Shown: positions 1-9,101, counted from the stretch's first letter. The stretch is 64,000 nucleotides of DNA from UBA5189 sp040389445 (GCA_040389445.1 JAZJZX010000013.1:186001-250000), one strand, 5' to 3'. The notes: generated from the letters alone by a model not told the origin. Numbers and translations are program-made.

Positions 1-51
1 GCCGTGATCGGCGGGATCTTCATCGCCAAGCGCGAAGACGAGCCGAGCTGA
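1..51 (+). CDS. nuoJ: NADH-quinone oxidoreductase subunit J, C-terminal end (partial)
   Basis: The first 16 codons visible read AVIGGIFIAKREDEPS and end in TGA, whose last base is the first base of the nuoK ATG (TGATG). A short hydrophobic stretch followed by a charged tail is what a NuoJ C-terminus looks like, and nuoJ directly precedes nuoK in complex I operons. NuoJ is a membrane subunit of the proton-pumping arm. The identity rests mainly on operon position, because only the tail lies inside the window. Confidence 0.75.
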   Translation, partial: AVIGGIFIAKREDEPS

Positions 52-368
52 TGGGCCTCGCCGACTCCCTGGATGCCTACCTCGTCCTGTCGGGCGCGCT
101 GTTCACGATCGGCTCGTTCGGGTTCCTGGCTCGTCGCAACGCGATCAGCATGCTGATGTCGATCGAACTGATGCTGAACGCCGTCAACCTCGCGATCGTG
201 GCGTTCGGGTCGTTCATTCCGAACCTCAAGGCGGATGGCTCCATCATCGCCCTGATGGTCATGGCCGTCGCGGCGGCCGAGGCGACCGTGGGCCTGGCCA
301 TCATCATCGCGATCTATCGCAACCGGAAGACCCCACTCGTCGACGAATACGACGCGATGCGCCGGTGA
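51..368 (+). CDS. nuoK: NADH-quinone oxidoreductase subunit K
   Basis: At 105 residues this has the usual NuoK length, with three apparent membrane helices. The second helix region carries the family hallmark around residues 33-50 (SMLMSIELMLNAVNLA), whose conserved glutamate lies in the proton path of the membrane arm. The start ATG overlaps the nuoJ stop by one base and the stop overlaps the nuoL start (GTGA). This indicates translational coupling within one nuo operon. NuoK with NuoL, M and N couples quinone reduction to proton translocation across the cytoplasmic membrane. Confidence 0.96.
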   Translation: MGLADSLDAYLVLSGALFTIGSFGFLARRNAISMLMSIELMLNAVNLAIVAFGSFIPNLKADGSIIALMVMAVAAAEATVGLAIIIAIYRNRKTPLVDEYDAMRR

Positions 369-2401
369 GCATGGACATCCTGATCCCGCTCATCGCGCTC
401 CTGCCCATCGCCGGATTCCTGTTCACCGCCGCCGTCGGGCGGCGACTGGGCAAGCGCGCCCACATCGTGCCGGTGGCAGCCGTCGGCCTCTCGTGGGCGA
501 TCGCCATGGTCGTCGTCTTCACCACCCTCACCGGCGGGTTCGGCGAAGCGGGCCTCGCCGTCAAACTGTGGGACTGGATCCCGGCCGGCGCCTTCCACAT
601 CGAAGCCGCCTTCTTCGTCGACAACCTCACGGCTGCCCTCCTCATCGTGGTGACGACGGTCGGCCTGCTGGTGCACATCTACTCGATCGGGTACATGAGC
701 CACGACCCCGGCTATTGGCGGTTCTTCGCCTACCTGAACCTCTTCATGTTCTCGATGCTGCTGCTCGTCCTCGGCGACAGCTGGCTGACGGTCTTCGTGG
801 CGTGGGAGCTGGTGGGCCTCTCGAGCTACCTGCTCATCGGGTTCTGGTATCGCAAGAACTCCGCGGCGCTGGCCAGCAAGAAGGCATTCCTCGTGAACCG
901 CGTCGGCGACGTGGGCTTCGCGCTCGGGATTATGGCGATCTGGGTCAACACCGGGACGCTCAACATCCGGGATTCCATCGAGGCGCTGACGCACCCGTTT
1001 ACGGGCGGGAACCCATGCATCCCCGTAGCCCCGGACCTGTCCTGCGCGTCATCGGATTTCACGATCCCGGTTGCCATCGTCGCCCTCCTGCTCTTCGCCG
1101 GGGCGATGGGCAAGAGCGCCCAGTTCCCGCTCCACGTCTGGCTGCCCGACGCGATGGAGGGCCCGACCCCGGTGTCGGCCCTGATCCATGCCGCGACGAT
1201 GGTCAACGCCGGCGTCTACCTCGTCGCCCGGGCCAACCCGATCTTCGCCAGCGCCCCCGAGGCGATGGTGGTGGTGGCCGGGATCGGGATCTTCACCGCC
1301 CTGCTCGCGGCGTCGATCGCCCTGACCCAGACCGACATCAAGCGCGTCCTGGCCTATTCGACGCTGTCCCAGCTCGGCTACATGTTCGCGGCGCTCGGCG
1401 TGGGCGCCTGGACGGCAGCGATCTTCCACCTGATGGCCCAGGGATTCACCAAGGGCCTGCTCTTCCTCGCCTCCGGTTCGGTCATCCACGCCGTCCACGA
1501 GGAGCAGGACATGCGGAAGATGGGCGGCCTCGCGAAGAAGATTCCGCATACCTACCGGACGATGTTGATCGGGGCGATCGGGATGGCCGGCATTCCGCCG
1601 CTCGCCGGCTTCTTCAGCAAGGACGAGATCCTCGGCGAATCCTTCGTGCTCGGGTTCGCCTGGGTCTGGGCGATCGGCGTGGTCGTCGCGATCATGACCG
1701 CGTTCTACATGTTCCGGCTCATCGGCCTGACGTTCTGGGGCGAGAGCCGCGTGGACACGACCGTCGAGCCGAAGATCCACGAATCGCCGCGGGTCATGAC
1801 CATTCCGCTCTGGCTGCTCGCCATCCCGGCGGTGCTTCTCGGCCTCGTCCTGGCCTGGCCGGGCCCGCCGCTCGGACCGCTGTTCGGGCAGTCCGGACCG
1901 GGCCTCCTCGCCGGCTGGCTGGAGCCGGTCTTCGCACCCGGCATTGAGATCCTGGGGCGCCACGAGGCCGAGTTCGCCATCTTCGGCATCGACGGCGTCC
2001 TGATCCTCATCAGCGTCGCGGTCGCGGTCGCCGGCATGGTTGCGGCCTGGCGACTGTTCGGCGTCGAGATCGGCGGCCTGCGCCGGCGCGGCAATCCCGA
2101 GCAGGTGCGTGATCTCACGGCACGCGCCCCCTTCCTGTACCGCGCGTCGCTCAACAAGTGGTGGTTCGACGAGCTCAACCACGTCCTTTTCATCCTGATC
2201 GGCGGCCGCATCGCGGCGTTCCTGTGGTGGTTCGATGCGAATGTCGTGGACGGCATCGTCAACGGCATCGGCGCGGTCACCCGCCGGAGCGGCGGCGGCC
2301 TCGCCCGCGTCCAGACGGGACGCGTCCAGAACTACGCGCTGGGTATCGCCGTCGGCCTGATCGTCATGGTCGTGTCCTACGCGATGATGGTGAGGGCCTA
2401 G
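365..2401 (+). CDS. nuoL: NADH-quinone oxidoreductase subunit L
   Basis: This 678-residue polytopic protein has the Mrp-antiporter-like fold of NuoL. Motifs seen include ELVGLSSYLLIGFW with the conserved glutamate near residue 145, KSAQFPLHVWLPDAMEGPTP near 252-271 and TQTDIKRVLAYSTLSQLGYM near 325-345, whose lysine and histidines form the antiporter-like channel. The C-terminal part contains the long lateral segment and final anchor helix that distinguish NuoL from NuoM and NuoN. The start is the GTG overlapping the nuoK stop; an ATG two codons downstream is an alternative. It is the distal proton pump of complex I. Confidence 0.97.
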   Translation: MSMDILIPLIALLPIAGFLFTAAVGRRLGKRAHIVPVAAVGLSWAIAMVVVFTTLTGGFGEAGLAVKLWDWIPAGAFHIEAAFFVDNLTAALLIVVTTVGLLVHIYSIGYMSHDPGYWRFFAYLNLFMFSMLLLVLGDSWLTVFVAWELVGLSSYLLIGFWYRKNSAALASKKAFLVNRVGDVGFALGIMAIWVNTGTLNIRDSIEALTHPFTGGNPCIPVAPDLSCASSDFTIPVAIVALLLFAGAMGKSAQFPLHVWLPDAMEGPTPVSALIHAATMVNAGVYLVARANPIFASAPEAMVVVAGIGIFTALLAASIALTQTDIKRVLAYSTLSQLGYMFAALGVGAWTAAIFHLMAQGFTKGLLFLASGSVIHAVHEEQDMRKMGGLAKKIPHTYRTMLIGAIGMAGIPPLAGFFSKDEILGESFVLGFAWVWAIGVVVAIMTAFYMFRLIGLTFWGESRVDTTVEPKIHESPRVMTIPLWLLAIPAVLLGLVLAWPGPPLGPLFGQSGPGLLAGWLEPVFAPGIEILGRHEAEFAIFGIDGVLILISVAVAVAGMVAAWRLFGVEIGGLRRRGNPEQVRDLTARAPFLYRASLNKWWFDELNHVLFILIGGRIAAFLWWFDANVVDGIVNGIGAVTRRSGGGLARVQTGRVQNYALGIAVGLIVMVVSYAMMVRA

Positions 2402-2403
2402 GC

Positions 2404-4041
2404 GTGGACGGATTCCCGATCCTTACGACCATCACGTTCCTGCCGCTGGTTGGCGCGCTCCTCATCGCGTTCCTTCCGGCGTCCTGGGCGCGCCCGGTCG
2501 CGCTCGGGGCGGCGCTCCTGACCTGGATCGCCTCGTTGCTCCTCGTCGTCGGTTTCTCGGCCGGAAGCGGCGGTTTCTTCCAGTTCACCGAGGAGCTGTC
2601 CTGGATTCCCGCCTTCGGGATCGAGTACAAGCTCGGCGTGGACGGGTTGTCCCTGCTCCTGGTGGTGCTCACGACGACGCTCTCATGGATCAGCATCCTG
2701 GCCAGCTTCAAGCCGATCCAGACGCGGATCAAGGAGTACATGATCTCGTTCCTGATCCTCGAGGTCGGGATGATCGGTGTCTTCCTCGCCCTGGATACAT
2801 TTCTCTTCTACATCTTCTGGGAGATCGTCCTGGTCCCGATGTACCTGATCATCGGGATCTGGGGCGGCGCCAATCGCATCTACGCAACCATCAAGTTCGT
2901 GCTCTACACGCTTGTCGGATCGCTCCTGATGCTGGTGGCGATCCTGGCCACCGCGTTCGCCTTCCAGGCGGCCAACGGCGGCGACTGGACCGGCGCCTTC
3001 GACTACGAGGTCCTGCGCCTGTACGCGGCAACCGCGGGCGGCTTCGACCCGACACTCCAGCTCGTGGCGTTCGGGGCCTTCTTCCTCGCCTTCGCGATCA
3101 AGGTCCCGATGTTCCCGTTCCACACCTGGCTGCCCGATGCCCACGTCGAGGCGCCGACGGCAGGTTCCGTGATCCTGGCCGGCGTCCTGCTGAAGCTCGG
3201 TGGTTACGGATTCATCCGCTACGGGCTGTCGTTCTACCCCGACGCCGCACAGACCTACGCTCCCGCGATCATCGTGCTGAGCCTGATCGCGATCATCTAC
3301 GGCGCGATCGTGGCCCTGGTCCAGCCCGATCTCAAGAAGCTCGTGGCGTACTCATCGGTCAGCCACATGGGCTTCGTCACCCTGGGAATCTTCATCTTCC
3401 AGCCCCAGGGCATGGACGGCGCGATCCTCCAGATGATCAACCACGGCCTCATCACCGGGGCCCTGTTCCTGCTCGTCGGCGTGATCTATGAGCGGACCCA
3501 CGACCGGACGATTGCAAGGATGGGTGGCCTCGCCGGTCGGACGCCCGCCTACATCGCGATCATGGGCTTCTTCGTCTTCGCCTCGGCCGGACTGCCGGGA
3601 TTGTCCGGCTTCGTGGGTGAGTTTCTCGTGCTCCTCGGGACATTCGCATTCAACCCGCTCGCGGCGGCGACCGCCACGTTCGTGATGATCCTCGGTGCGG
3701 CATACATGCTCTGGATGTTCCAGCGGATGGCGACCGGCGAGCTCTCGTCATTCCTGGCGGGTCTCGGGAAGCACCTGACCGACATCAGTGCCGTCGAGAT
3801 CCTGACGGTCGCGCCCCTCGGGGCCCTGGTCGTCGTCTTCGGACTCTTCCCGGGGATCCTGCTCAACATCATCGACGGCTCGGTGACCCGGGCCCTGGCC
3901 GATGTCGGCACGGGAACGCCGATCGCCGTGGATCCGCTCGTGACGGCGGTCGGCCTCGGAGCCATCGCTGCGGTCATCGTGCTGCGGATCGTCACGCTCC
4001 CGATGTTCCGCGCCTCGGCATCGGCCGAGACGAGCGCGTGA
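2404..4041 (+). CDS. nuoM: NADH-quinone oxidoreductase subunit M
   Basis: The reading frame is open further upstream, but that part is out-of-frame nuoL sequence. The GTG at 2404, two bases after the nuoL stop, gives a normal 545-residue NuoM. Family features are FWEIVLVPMYLIIGIWGG with the conserved glutamate, KVPMFPFHTWLPDAHVEAPT, and QPDLKKLVAYSSVSHMGFV with the channel lysines and histidine. It has about 14 apparent membrane helices. It is the central antiporter-like proton pump of complex I, cotranscribed with nuoL and nuoN. Confidence 0.96.
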   Translation: MDGFPILTTITFLPLVGALLIAFLPASWARPVALGAALLTWIASLLLVVGFSAGSGGFFQFTEELSWIPAFGIEYKLGVDGLSLLLVVLTTTLSWISILASFKPIQTRIKEYMISFLILEVGMIGVFLALDTFLFYIFWEIVLVPMYLIIGIWGGANRIYATIKFVLYTLVGSLLMLVAILATAFAFQAANGGDWTGAFDYEVLRLYAATAGGFDPTLQLVAFGAFFLAFAIKVPMFPFHTWLPDAHVEAPTAGSVILAGVLLKLGGYGFIRYGLSFYPDAAQTYAPAIIVLSLIAIIYGAIVALVQPDLKKLVAYSSVSHMGFVTLGIFIFQPQGMDGAILQMINHGLITGALFLLVGVIYERTHDRTIARMGGLAGRTPAYIAIMGFFVFASAGLPGLSGFVGEFLVLLGTFAFNPLAAATATFVMILGAAYMLWMFQRMATGELSSFLAGLGKHLTDISAVEILTVAPLGALVVVFGLFPGILLNIIDGSVTRALADVGTGTPIAVDPLVTAVGLGAIAAVIVLRIVTLPMFRASASAETSA

Positions 4042-4051
4042 GCGACGATCG

Positions 4052-5524
4052 ATGACCTTTCAGGATCTCGTCACGATCGCGCCGTTCGTCGTCGCGATCT
4101 TCGTGGCGGCGGGCGTGATCGCGGCCGACATCGTCGCGCCGGGTCGGAACCGGCCCGTGCTCGTGATCGCGCTGGGCGGACTGGCGATCGTCGGCCTGCT
4201 CACGATCGTCACCGGTTCAACGGCCGCCACCGCATTCGGCGGTGCCTACCGGGTCGATGACCTGACGACGTTCCTGGACATCGTCTTCATCGGGATCGCG
4301 GCGATGACGCTGCTGTTCGCCCCCGATTACCTCGAGTCCCGCCGCCTGCCGCTCGCGGAGTTTGCGGCCGTGCTGCTGTTCGCGATGACCGGCGCCATGC
4401 TGCTCGCGGCGTCGGCCGATCTCCTCGTCCTGTTCATCGGCCTCGAGCTCATGGTGCTGCCCGGCTACCTCCTCGCGGGCTACCACAAGAGCGACGGCTA
4501 TTCGACCGAGGGCGCAATCAAGTACTTCCTGCTCGGTTCGTTCAGCTCGGCGATCTTCCTGTTCGGACTGGCGTTCGTGTGGGGACTGACCGGCACGACG
4601 CGCGTGTCCGAGGTCGCCGCCCAGCTCACCGCCCTGACGGCCACGGGTGGCCTTTCGGCCGGGCTGGCGCTCGGACTGGCGTTCCTTACCACGGGGGTGG
4701 CCTTCAAGATCGCGGCCGTCCCGTTCCACTACTGGACGCCCGATGCGTACCAGGGCTCGCCGACCCCGGTCACCGGCTACCTGAGCGTCGGCCCCAAGGT
4801 CGGCGCATTCGCCCTGATCCTCCGGCTGTTCGTCGAGGCGCTCGGGCCGCTCAGGGCCGATTGGCTGCCGATCGTCGTCGTCCTCGCCGTGCTCACCATG
4901 ACCCTCGGCAACCTCGTCGCCCTGACCCAGACGAACGTCAAGCGGATGCTCGCGTACAGCTCCATCGCCCACACCGGCTACATGCTCGTGGGACTCGCCG
5001 CGTTCGCCGCGGGAAGACTCGAAGGTCTTGAGGGCCTTCTCTACTACGGGGCCGCCTACTCGGTCATGAACCTTGGCGCCTTCGGTGTCGTGGCGGCACT
5101 CCAGAAGCGGGCCGGCGTCACCTCGAACCTGGACACGTTCGCCGGTCTGGGCCGGCGCGAGCCGGCACTCGGGATCCTGATGACGTTGTTCCTCCTGTCG
5201 CTGACCGGCATCCCGCCGACCGCCGGCTTCTTTGCCAAGGCCTATGTGATCCTGGCCGCCGTACAGGCAAGCCAGGATGGTGCCACGGTCCTCGGGTTCC
5301 TCGCGGTGGTCGCGGTCCTCAACGCGGCGGCGGCGGCGTTCTACTACCTGCGCGTCGTCGTGTACATGTTCATGCGCGAGCCGGCCTCGGACGATCCGGC
5401 GCTGAACCACGGGCGCCTGCTGTGGGCGGGCCTCCTGATCACCACGATCCTGACCGTGGTGTTCGGACTCATCCCGGGTCCGCTGCTGGAGATCGTGGGG
5501 AACGCCGCCCGCGCCATCGGCTGA
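4052..5524 (+). CDS. nuoN: NADH-quinone oxidoreductase subunit N
   Basis: This 490-residue membrane protein is the third antiporter-like subunit of complex I. It shows FIGLELMVLPGYLLAGYHK, FKIAAVPFHYWTPDAYQGSPTP and TQTNVKRMLAYSSIAHTGYM, the standard NuoN motifs with the conserved glutamate and lysines. It starts 10 bases after nuoM and is the last gene of the nuo operon, because the next gene is on the opposite strand. A GC hairpin lies just after its stop. Confidence 0.96.
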   Translation: MTFQDLVTIAPFVVAIFVAAGVIAADIVAPGRNRPVLVIALGGLAIVGLLTIVTGSTAATAFGGAYRVDDLTTFLDIVFIGIAAMTLLFAPDYLESRRLPLAEFAAVLLFAMTGAMLLAASADLLVLFIGLELMVLPGYLLAGYHKSDGYSTEGAIKYFLLGSFSSAIFLFGLAFVWGLTGTTRVSEVAAQLTALTATGGLSAGLALGLAFLTTGVAFKIAAVPFHYWTPDAYQGSPTPVTGYLSVGPKVGAFALILRLFVEALGPLRADWLPIVVVLAVLTMTLGNLVALTQTNVKRMLAYSSIAHTGYMLVGLAAFAAGRLEGLEGLLYYGAAYSVMNLGAFGVVAALQKRAGVTSNLDTFAGLGRREPALGILMTLFLLSLTGIPPTAGFFAKAYVILAAVQASQDGATVLGFLAVVAVLNAAAAAFYYLRVVVYMFMREPASDDPALNHGRLLWAGLLITTILTVVFGLIPGPLLEIVGNAARAIG

Positions 5525-5540
5525 GCGGGCCGCCGACCCA

Positions 5541-5558
5541 GCCGGGTGTCAGCCCGGC
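5541..5558. terminator. Candidate terminator hairpin between nuoN and the convergent tlpA-like gene
   Basis: A perfect 6-bp GC stem (GCCGGG at 5541-5546 and CCCGGC at 5553-5558) with a 6-base loop lies 17 bases after the nuoN stop and before the convergent gene's stop. No T-tract follows on either strand, so termination is inferred from position and symmetry. Confidence 0.4.
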
Positions 5559-5605
5559 GAGCGGCCGTGGCGTGAACCCGTCAGGGCGTGCGGCGTGTCA
5601 GCCCC

Positions 5606-6253
5606 TCAGGGCGTGACCTGGACCCCGGGCAGGATGGTGCCGAGGCGCTCCGCCATCACATCCGGACCGATCCCCCCGAGTGCGCCGGCGCGGATGATGC
5701 CTTCGCGGTCCACCCAGAAATGGATCGGCAAGGTGATCGCACCCCATGCCTCGGCTACCAGGCCATCCGTATCCAGGCCGATCGGGAACTGGGCATTCAG
5801 GGACGAGACGAACGACACGACCGTGCTTTCGTCTTCGCGGACGTCGATGGCGATCACGACCAGCCCGCTTTCCGCATAGCGGGCCGCGAAGCCACTCATG
5901 AGCGGGAACTCGTCGACGCATGGCACGCAGGTGGTCTGCATGAAGTTGATCCAGACCGGTCGGCCCTTCAGGTTGGCCAGGTCGATCTGACCACCGGCCA
6001 GTTGCACCACCGACAACGCCGGTGCGGATTCGCCGATGTGAAAGCCGACCGTCCCGACGGTGGCCTGGAGCGATGGCGTGGGGCCGCCTGGGGTCGGCGT
6101 GGTTGCGGGTGCGCCTGCAGTCCCGGCGGGCGATGCGGTGGCGATTGCGGCCGAGCCGGGATCGGGCAGGAGCAGGACTGCTCCAATGAGGATCGCCACG
6201 GCCACGGCGGCCCCGAGGATCAACCCGACGAACACCGTCGATCGAGGTCCCAT
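5606..6253 (-). CDS. Membrane-anchored TlpA/ResA-like thioredoxin
   Basis: The 215-residue product has an N-terminal hydrophobic anchor (about residues 7-30), a Ala/Pro/Thr-rich linker to about residue 65, and a redoxin domain. The active site is TTCVPCVDEFP (about residues 110-120), a CxxC like those of TlpA/ResA/CcmG proteins, followed by the usual 'VVIAIDVRED' strand and a cis-proline region (TLPIHFWVDREG). Such proteins act outside the membrane as disulfide reductants for cytochrome maturation or copper centre assembly. No cytochrome biogenesis gene is adjacent, so the client is unknown. It is convergent with nuoN and divergent from the sortase-like gene. Confidence 0.85.
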   Translation of the reverse strand: MGPRSTVFVGLILGAAVAVAILIGAVLLLPDPGSAAIATASPAGTAGAPATTPTPGGPTPSLQATVGTVGFHIGESAPALSVVQLAGGQIDLANLKGRPVWINFMQTTCVPCVDEFPLMSGFAARYAESGLVVIAIDVREDESTVVSFVSSLNAQFPIGLDTDGLVAEAWGAITLPIHFWVDREGIIRAGALGGIGPDVMAERLGTILPGVQVTP

Positions 6254-6319
6254 AGTCGCCGAGCGTACCAGTACCAGCGGGTGAGGGCGGGTCCGGACCG
6301 CCGCTGCTAGCCTTCGCCC

Positions 6320-7021
6320 GTGGATGCCTTCGTGGTCCGGCTGCGGTCGCGCCTCGTGCCGTCAGTGCTGTCGGCGCTGGGCGTCGCGCTGCTGACAGCC
6401 GGTCTCCTTACCTACACGGCACCTGTCGAGGCGGGCCCGGAACCGTCGGGGGCTCCGACGGTCGTCACGCTCCCGCCCACCATCGCCCCCACCTTCACGC
6501 CCCGGCCATCGGGTGCGCCGACCCCGACGCCGGTTCCCACGCCGCCCGCGGACCGGGTTGCGACACGGGTGGTGGTGGAGGCCCTGGGCATCGACCTCCC
6601 GGTGATCCTGCAACCGAGCACGGCCACCTACCCGCTGTGTGACGTGGCCATGTATCTCAAGGACCTCGGGCAGCCCGGCTTCGGCGGAGCGACCTACCTG
6701 TATGCCCACGCCCGCACGGGCATGTTCCTGCCGATCCTCACGGCCTCGAAAGTCGCCGACGGCGCGAAGATGCTCGGGATGAACGTCGAGGTGTACACGA
6801 GTGACGATCAGCGCTTCGTGTACCAGATCAGCGAGGTCCGGCGGCACCAGCTGGACCTCGACGACGCGGTTGCCGCCACGACCGAGCAGGTCTGGCTGCA
6901 GACCTCCGAGGGGCCGAAGGGCACGCGACCCAAGACGCAGGTCGTGGCTCAATTCGTCAGCTCCGGCCCGGCCGACCATGAAGCCGCCAACCCGGTTGCG
7001 AAACCGAAGGTGTGCGGCTGA
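6320..7021 (+). CDS. Sortase-like exported protein lacking the catalytic cysteine
   Basis: The 233-residue protein has an N-terminal membrane segment (about 14-34), a long Pro/Thr-rich spacer (about 40-78) and a C-terminal sortase-like beta domain. The catalytic-histidine region is recognisable (TYLYAHARTGMF, about 130-141). At the place where sortases have L-x-T-C before the active arginine strand, this protein reads VWLQTSEGP and then RPKTQVVAQ, so the nucleophilic cysteine appears to be serine. Another cysteine lies in YPLCDVAMY (about 110) and one is next-to-last. Housekeeping sortases anchor surface proteins; here a non-transpeptidase or altered role is inferred. The GTG at 6320 gives an N-terminal signal anchor. 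Confidence 0.7.
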   Translation: MDAFVVRLRSRLVPSVLSALGVALLTAGLLTYTAPVEAGPEPSGAPTVVTLPPTIAPTFTPRPSGAPTPTPVPTPPADRVATRVVVEALGIDLPVILQPSTATYPLCDVAMYLKDLGQPGFGGATYLYAHARTGMFLPILTASKVADGAKMLGMNVEVYTSDDQRFVYQISEVRRHQLDLDDAVAATTEQVWLQTSEGPKGTRPKTQVVAQFVSSGPADHEAANPVAKPKVCG

Positions 7022-7045
7022 CCCGGTCCTCCACCGGGTCCCGCC

Positions 7046-8629
7046 TCAAGCCTCCGTCGAGCGAGCCTGGGACCGCTGATCGAATGCCATTGCAGGCACG
7101 ATCGCGATCGCAGTGATGGCCGCGGCCACCAGGAAGATCCCCACCAGGATCCGGCCGGCCTCGTCGGCGGCCCAGCGCTCAAGCGCCTGTACCACGAGAC
7201 CGTCGCGCAGCGGCCGATCACGAAGCACATCGGGGATGAACTGCTTGTAGGCCTCGGGGGTCGCATAGACCTGCCGGGACAGCCGGTCGATCGTCGTCGA
7301 GCCGAAGGCCGTGAGCACGGCCAGTCCGATCGCCATGCCCAGCATCCTGGCCACGGTGACCGTGGCCGAGGCGACCCCGAATGCCGCCCGCCCGACGGCA
7401 CCGATCGCCGCGGTCGACCGGGGCGTGACCGTGAGGCCGAATCCAAGGCCGAAGAGGGCCAACGAACCGGCGACCTCACCGATCCCGGTGGCCGGCGACC
7501 AGCTCGCCATGCCGACGAGAGCTCCGATGCTGAGACCGAGGCCCACCAGCGTGACGAGACGCAGCCCGAGGGCACGGAGGATGAGTCCGGATCCGAGCGC
7601 TCCGACCGCCGTGGCACCCGCGAGAGCACCCAGGGCAACCCGCTGCACGTCGGGTCCGCCGTACAGCACCCGATCCACGAACACCGCACCGCCGACGATC
7701 GCGGTTGCGAAGCCGTAGCCGGTCAGGAGCGAGACGAGCGCCGCCGAACTGAAGGCGCGGTGGCGAAAGAGGCGCACATCGAAGAAGGGCCTTGGATGAT
7801 TCGCGCCGATGCGCGCCGAGACGGCGATGCCGACCATCCCGGCAGCTCCCGCCAGCAGCAGGATCATGGCGGACTCGGAACCGCTGCCCGCGACGCTGGA
7901 GCTTCCCGCAAGCGTCGTCGCGACCAGGATCAGGGTGATCCCCAGCGAGAAGGCCAGGCCCCCGCCGAGATCGAGCGAGCCGAGCTCGCGTTCCGTATCC
8001 CACCCACTCGTGGCCGCCCAGGCCAGTGCGAAGGCCGCAATCCCGACCGGTACGTTGACATAGAAGACGTACCGCCAGGATGCGGCGAGCGCCTCATGCA
8101 GCGGCCCGGCCACGAGGCCGGCGGCTTCGATGGCGCTCGCGGGATGCAACGTGCCGATGATCCAGGCGCCCACGAACGGCCCCGCGGCCATGCCCAGGAA
8201 CGTGAGGGCCCCGATGACGCCCAGGGCTCGCGGGCGGTCCTTGTCGTCGAACAGGTGGGACGCGGCGGCCGTGCCGACCGGGACGAGGATGCCCCCGCCG
8301 ATCGCCTGGACGACCCGTCCCGCGATCAGCTCCTCCAGAGACAGGGCGCGGCCGGCGAGGAGCGATCCGATCGTGAACAGGCCCAGTCCCGCGAGGAACA
8401 CCCGCCGTGCGCCCCAAAGATCGGCGAGTCGCCCCGCGAGCGGCATCGCGATGACATAGGCGAGGAGGTACCCATTGATGATCCAGGACGCAAGGCGGAG
8501 CTGGGTCCAGCTGGACAGGTCGGTCACGATCGACGGGAGCGCAACCGCGGTGATCATGAGCTCCAGGCCGGCCACGAACACGCCGGCACCAAGGACTGCC
8601 AGGAGCACGAGCCGGCTTCGTTGGTCCAT
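7046..8629 (-). CDS. MFS drug/metabolite exporter, DHA2 (14-helix) family
   Basis: The 527-residue product has about 14 apparent membrane helices. It shows an MFS motif-A-like GRLADLWGARRVFLAGLG (about residues 66-83) and a motif-C-like GMAAGPFVGAWI (about 150), typical of EmrB/QacA-type proton-driven exporters. It is divergent from an ArsR-type regulator with an inverted repeat between them, so it is probably the regulator's target. Substrate cannot be read from the sequence; multidrug or small-molecule export is the family norm. Confidence 0.88.
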   Translation of the reverse strand: MDQRSRLVLLAVLGAGVFVAGLELMITAVALPSIVTDLSSWTQLRLASWIINGYLLAYVIAMPLAGRLADLWGARRVFLAGLGLFTIGSLLAGRALSLEELIAGRVVQAIGGGILVPVGTAAASHLFDDKDRPRALGVIGALTFLGMAAGPFVGAWIIGTLHPASAIEAAGLVAGPLHEALAASWRYVFYVNVPVGIAAFALAWAATSGWDTERELGSLDLGGGLAFSLGITLILVATTLAGSSSVAGSGSESAMILLLAGAAGMVGIAVSARIGANHPRPFFDVRLFRHRAFSSAALVSLLTGYGFATAIVGGAVFVDRVLYGGPDVQRVALGALAGATAVGALGSGLILRALGLRLVTLVGLGLSIGALVGMASWSPATGIGEVAGSLALFGLGFGLTVTPRSTAAIGAVGRAAFGVASATVTVARMLGMAIGLAVLTAFGSTTIDRLSRQVYATPEAYKQFIPDVLRDRPLRDGLVVQALERWAADEAGRILVGIFLVAAAITAIAIVPAMAFDQRSQARSTEA

Positions 8630-8669
8630 CGCGCCGAGTGTAGGGCCGCGGGTGGGACGGGACCTCCTC

Positions 8670-8717
8670 TTGACAGAGGCTGCGGATCAACGCATATTGA
8701 TATAAATCCTCGTTGAT
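8670..8717. promoter_or_regulatory. Divergent promoter with ArsR-type operator
   Basis: On the plus strand TTGACA (8670-8675), a 17-base spacer and CATATT (8693-8698) form a sigma-70-like promoter for the ArsR gene. An inverted repeat ATCAACG (8686-8692) and CGTTGAT (8711-8717) straddles the -10 and an AT-rich core, unlike the surrounding GC-rich DNA. ArsR-family repressors commonly bind such TCAA...TTGA dyads over promoters, so autoregulation together with control of the divergent exporter is inferred. Confidence 0.55.
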
Positions 8718-8813
8718 GCTTCGCGATCACCGGAGACAGCCCTGAGCCCCTCCCCCGCCCGAATCCGCTCCACCATCGCCGCGGTCGTCGACCAGCCCGA
8801 GGACCTCCGCGCC

Positions 8814-9101
8814 GTGCGCCTGATCCACAAGACCCTGTCCGATGTCAATCGGCTCCGCATCGTGCGCCGCCTCGCGCAGGGCGAGGCATCGGTGACCGAG
8901 CTCATCGACCACGTCGGGCTGAGTCAGCCCCTCGTCTCATGGCATCTGGGCAAGTTGCGGCTCGCCGGCCTCGTCGAGACGCGGCGAGCCGGTCGCGAGA
9001 CGGTCACACGGCTCCTTCCCGAGGCTTGGGATCGATTCGCCGCCTACGAGCGGCGCGTGCTGGGCCTCGTCCCGGACCAGCATCGGAGCGCCGTCTCGTG
9101 A
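8814..9101 (+). CDS. ArsR-family winged-helix transcriptional regulator
   Basis: The product (95 residues from the GTG at 8814) is almost entirely a winged helix-turn-helix. TLSDVNRLRIVRRLAQGEASV begins the domain, and VGLSQPLVSWHLGKLRLAGLV is the recognition helix region of ArsR/SmtB proteins. No obvious metal-binding cysteine motif (such as CVC) is seen, so a non-metal ligand or oxidative signal is possible. The frame stays open upstream to a CTG at 8742 that has a well-spaced GGAGA (8732-8736); this would add 24 residues, so the start is uncertain. Its stop overlaps the next gene's GTG by 4 bases. Confidence 0.85.
   Translation: MRLIHKTLSDVNRLRIVRRLAQGEASVTELIDHVGLSQPLVSWHLGKLRLAGLVETRRAGRETVTRLLPEAWDRFAAYERRVLGLVPDQHRSAVS

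Noticed and set aside
2158..2403. Upstream extension of nuoM
   Set aside because: It overlaps the real nuoL frame and is Arg/Pro-rich; the GTG at 2404 gives a normal NuoM N-terminus.
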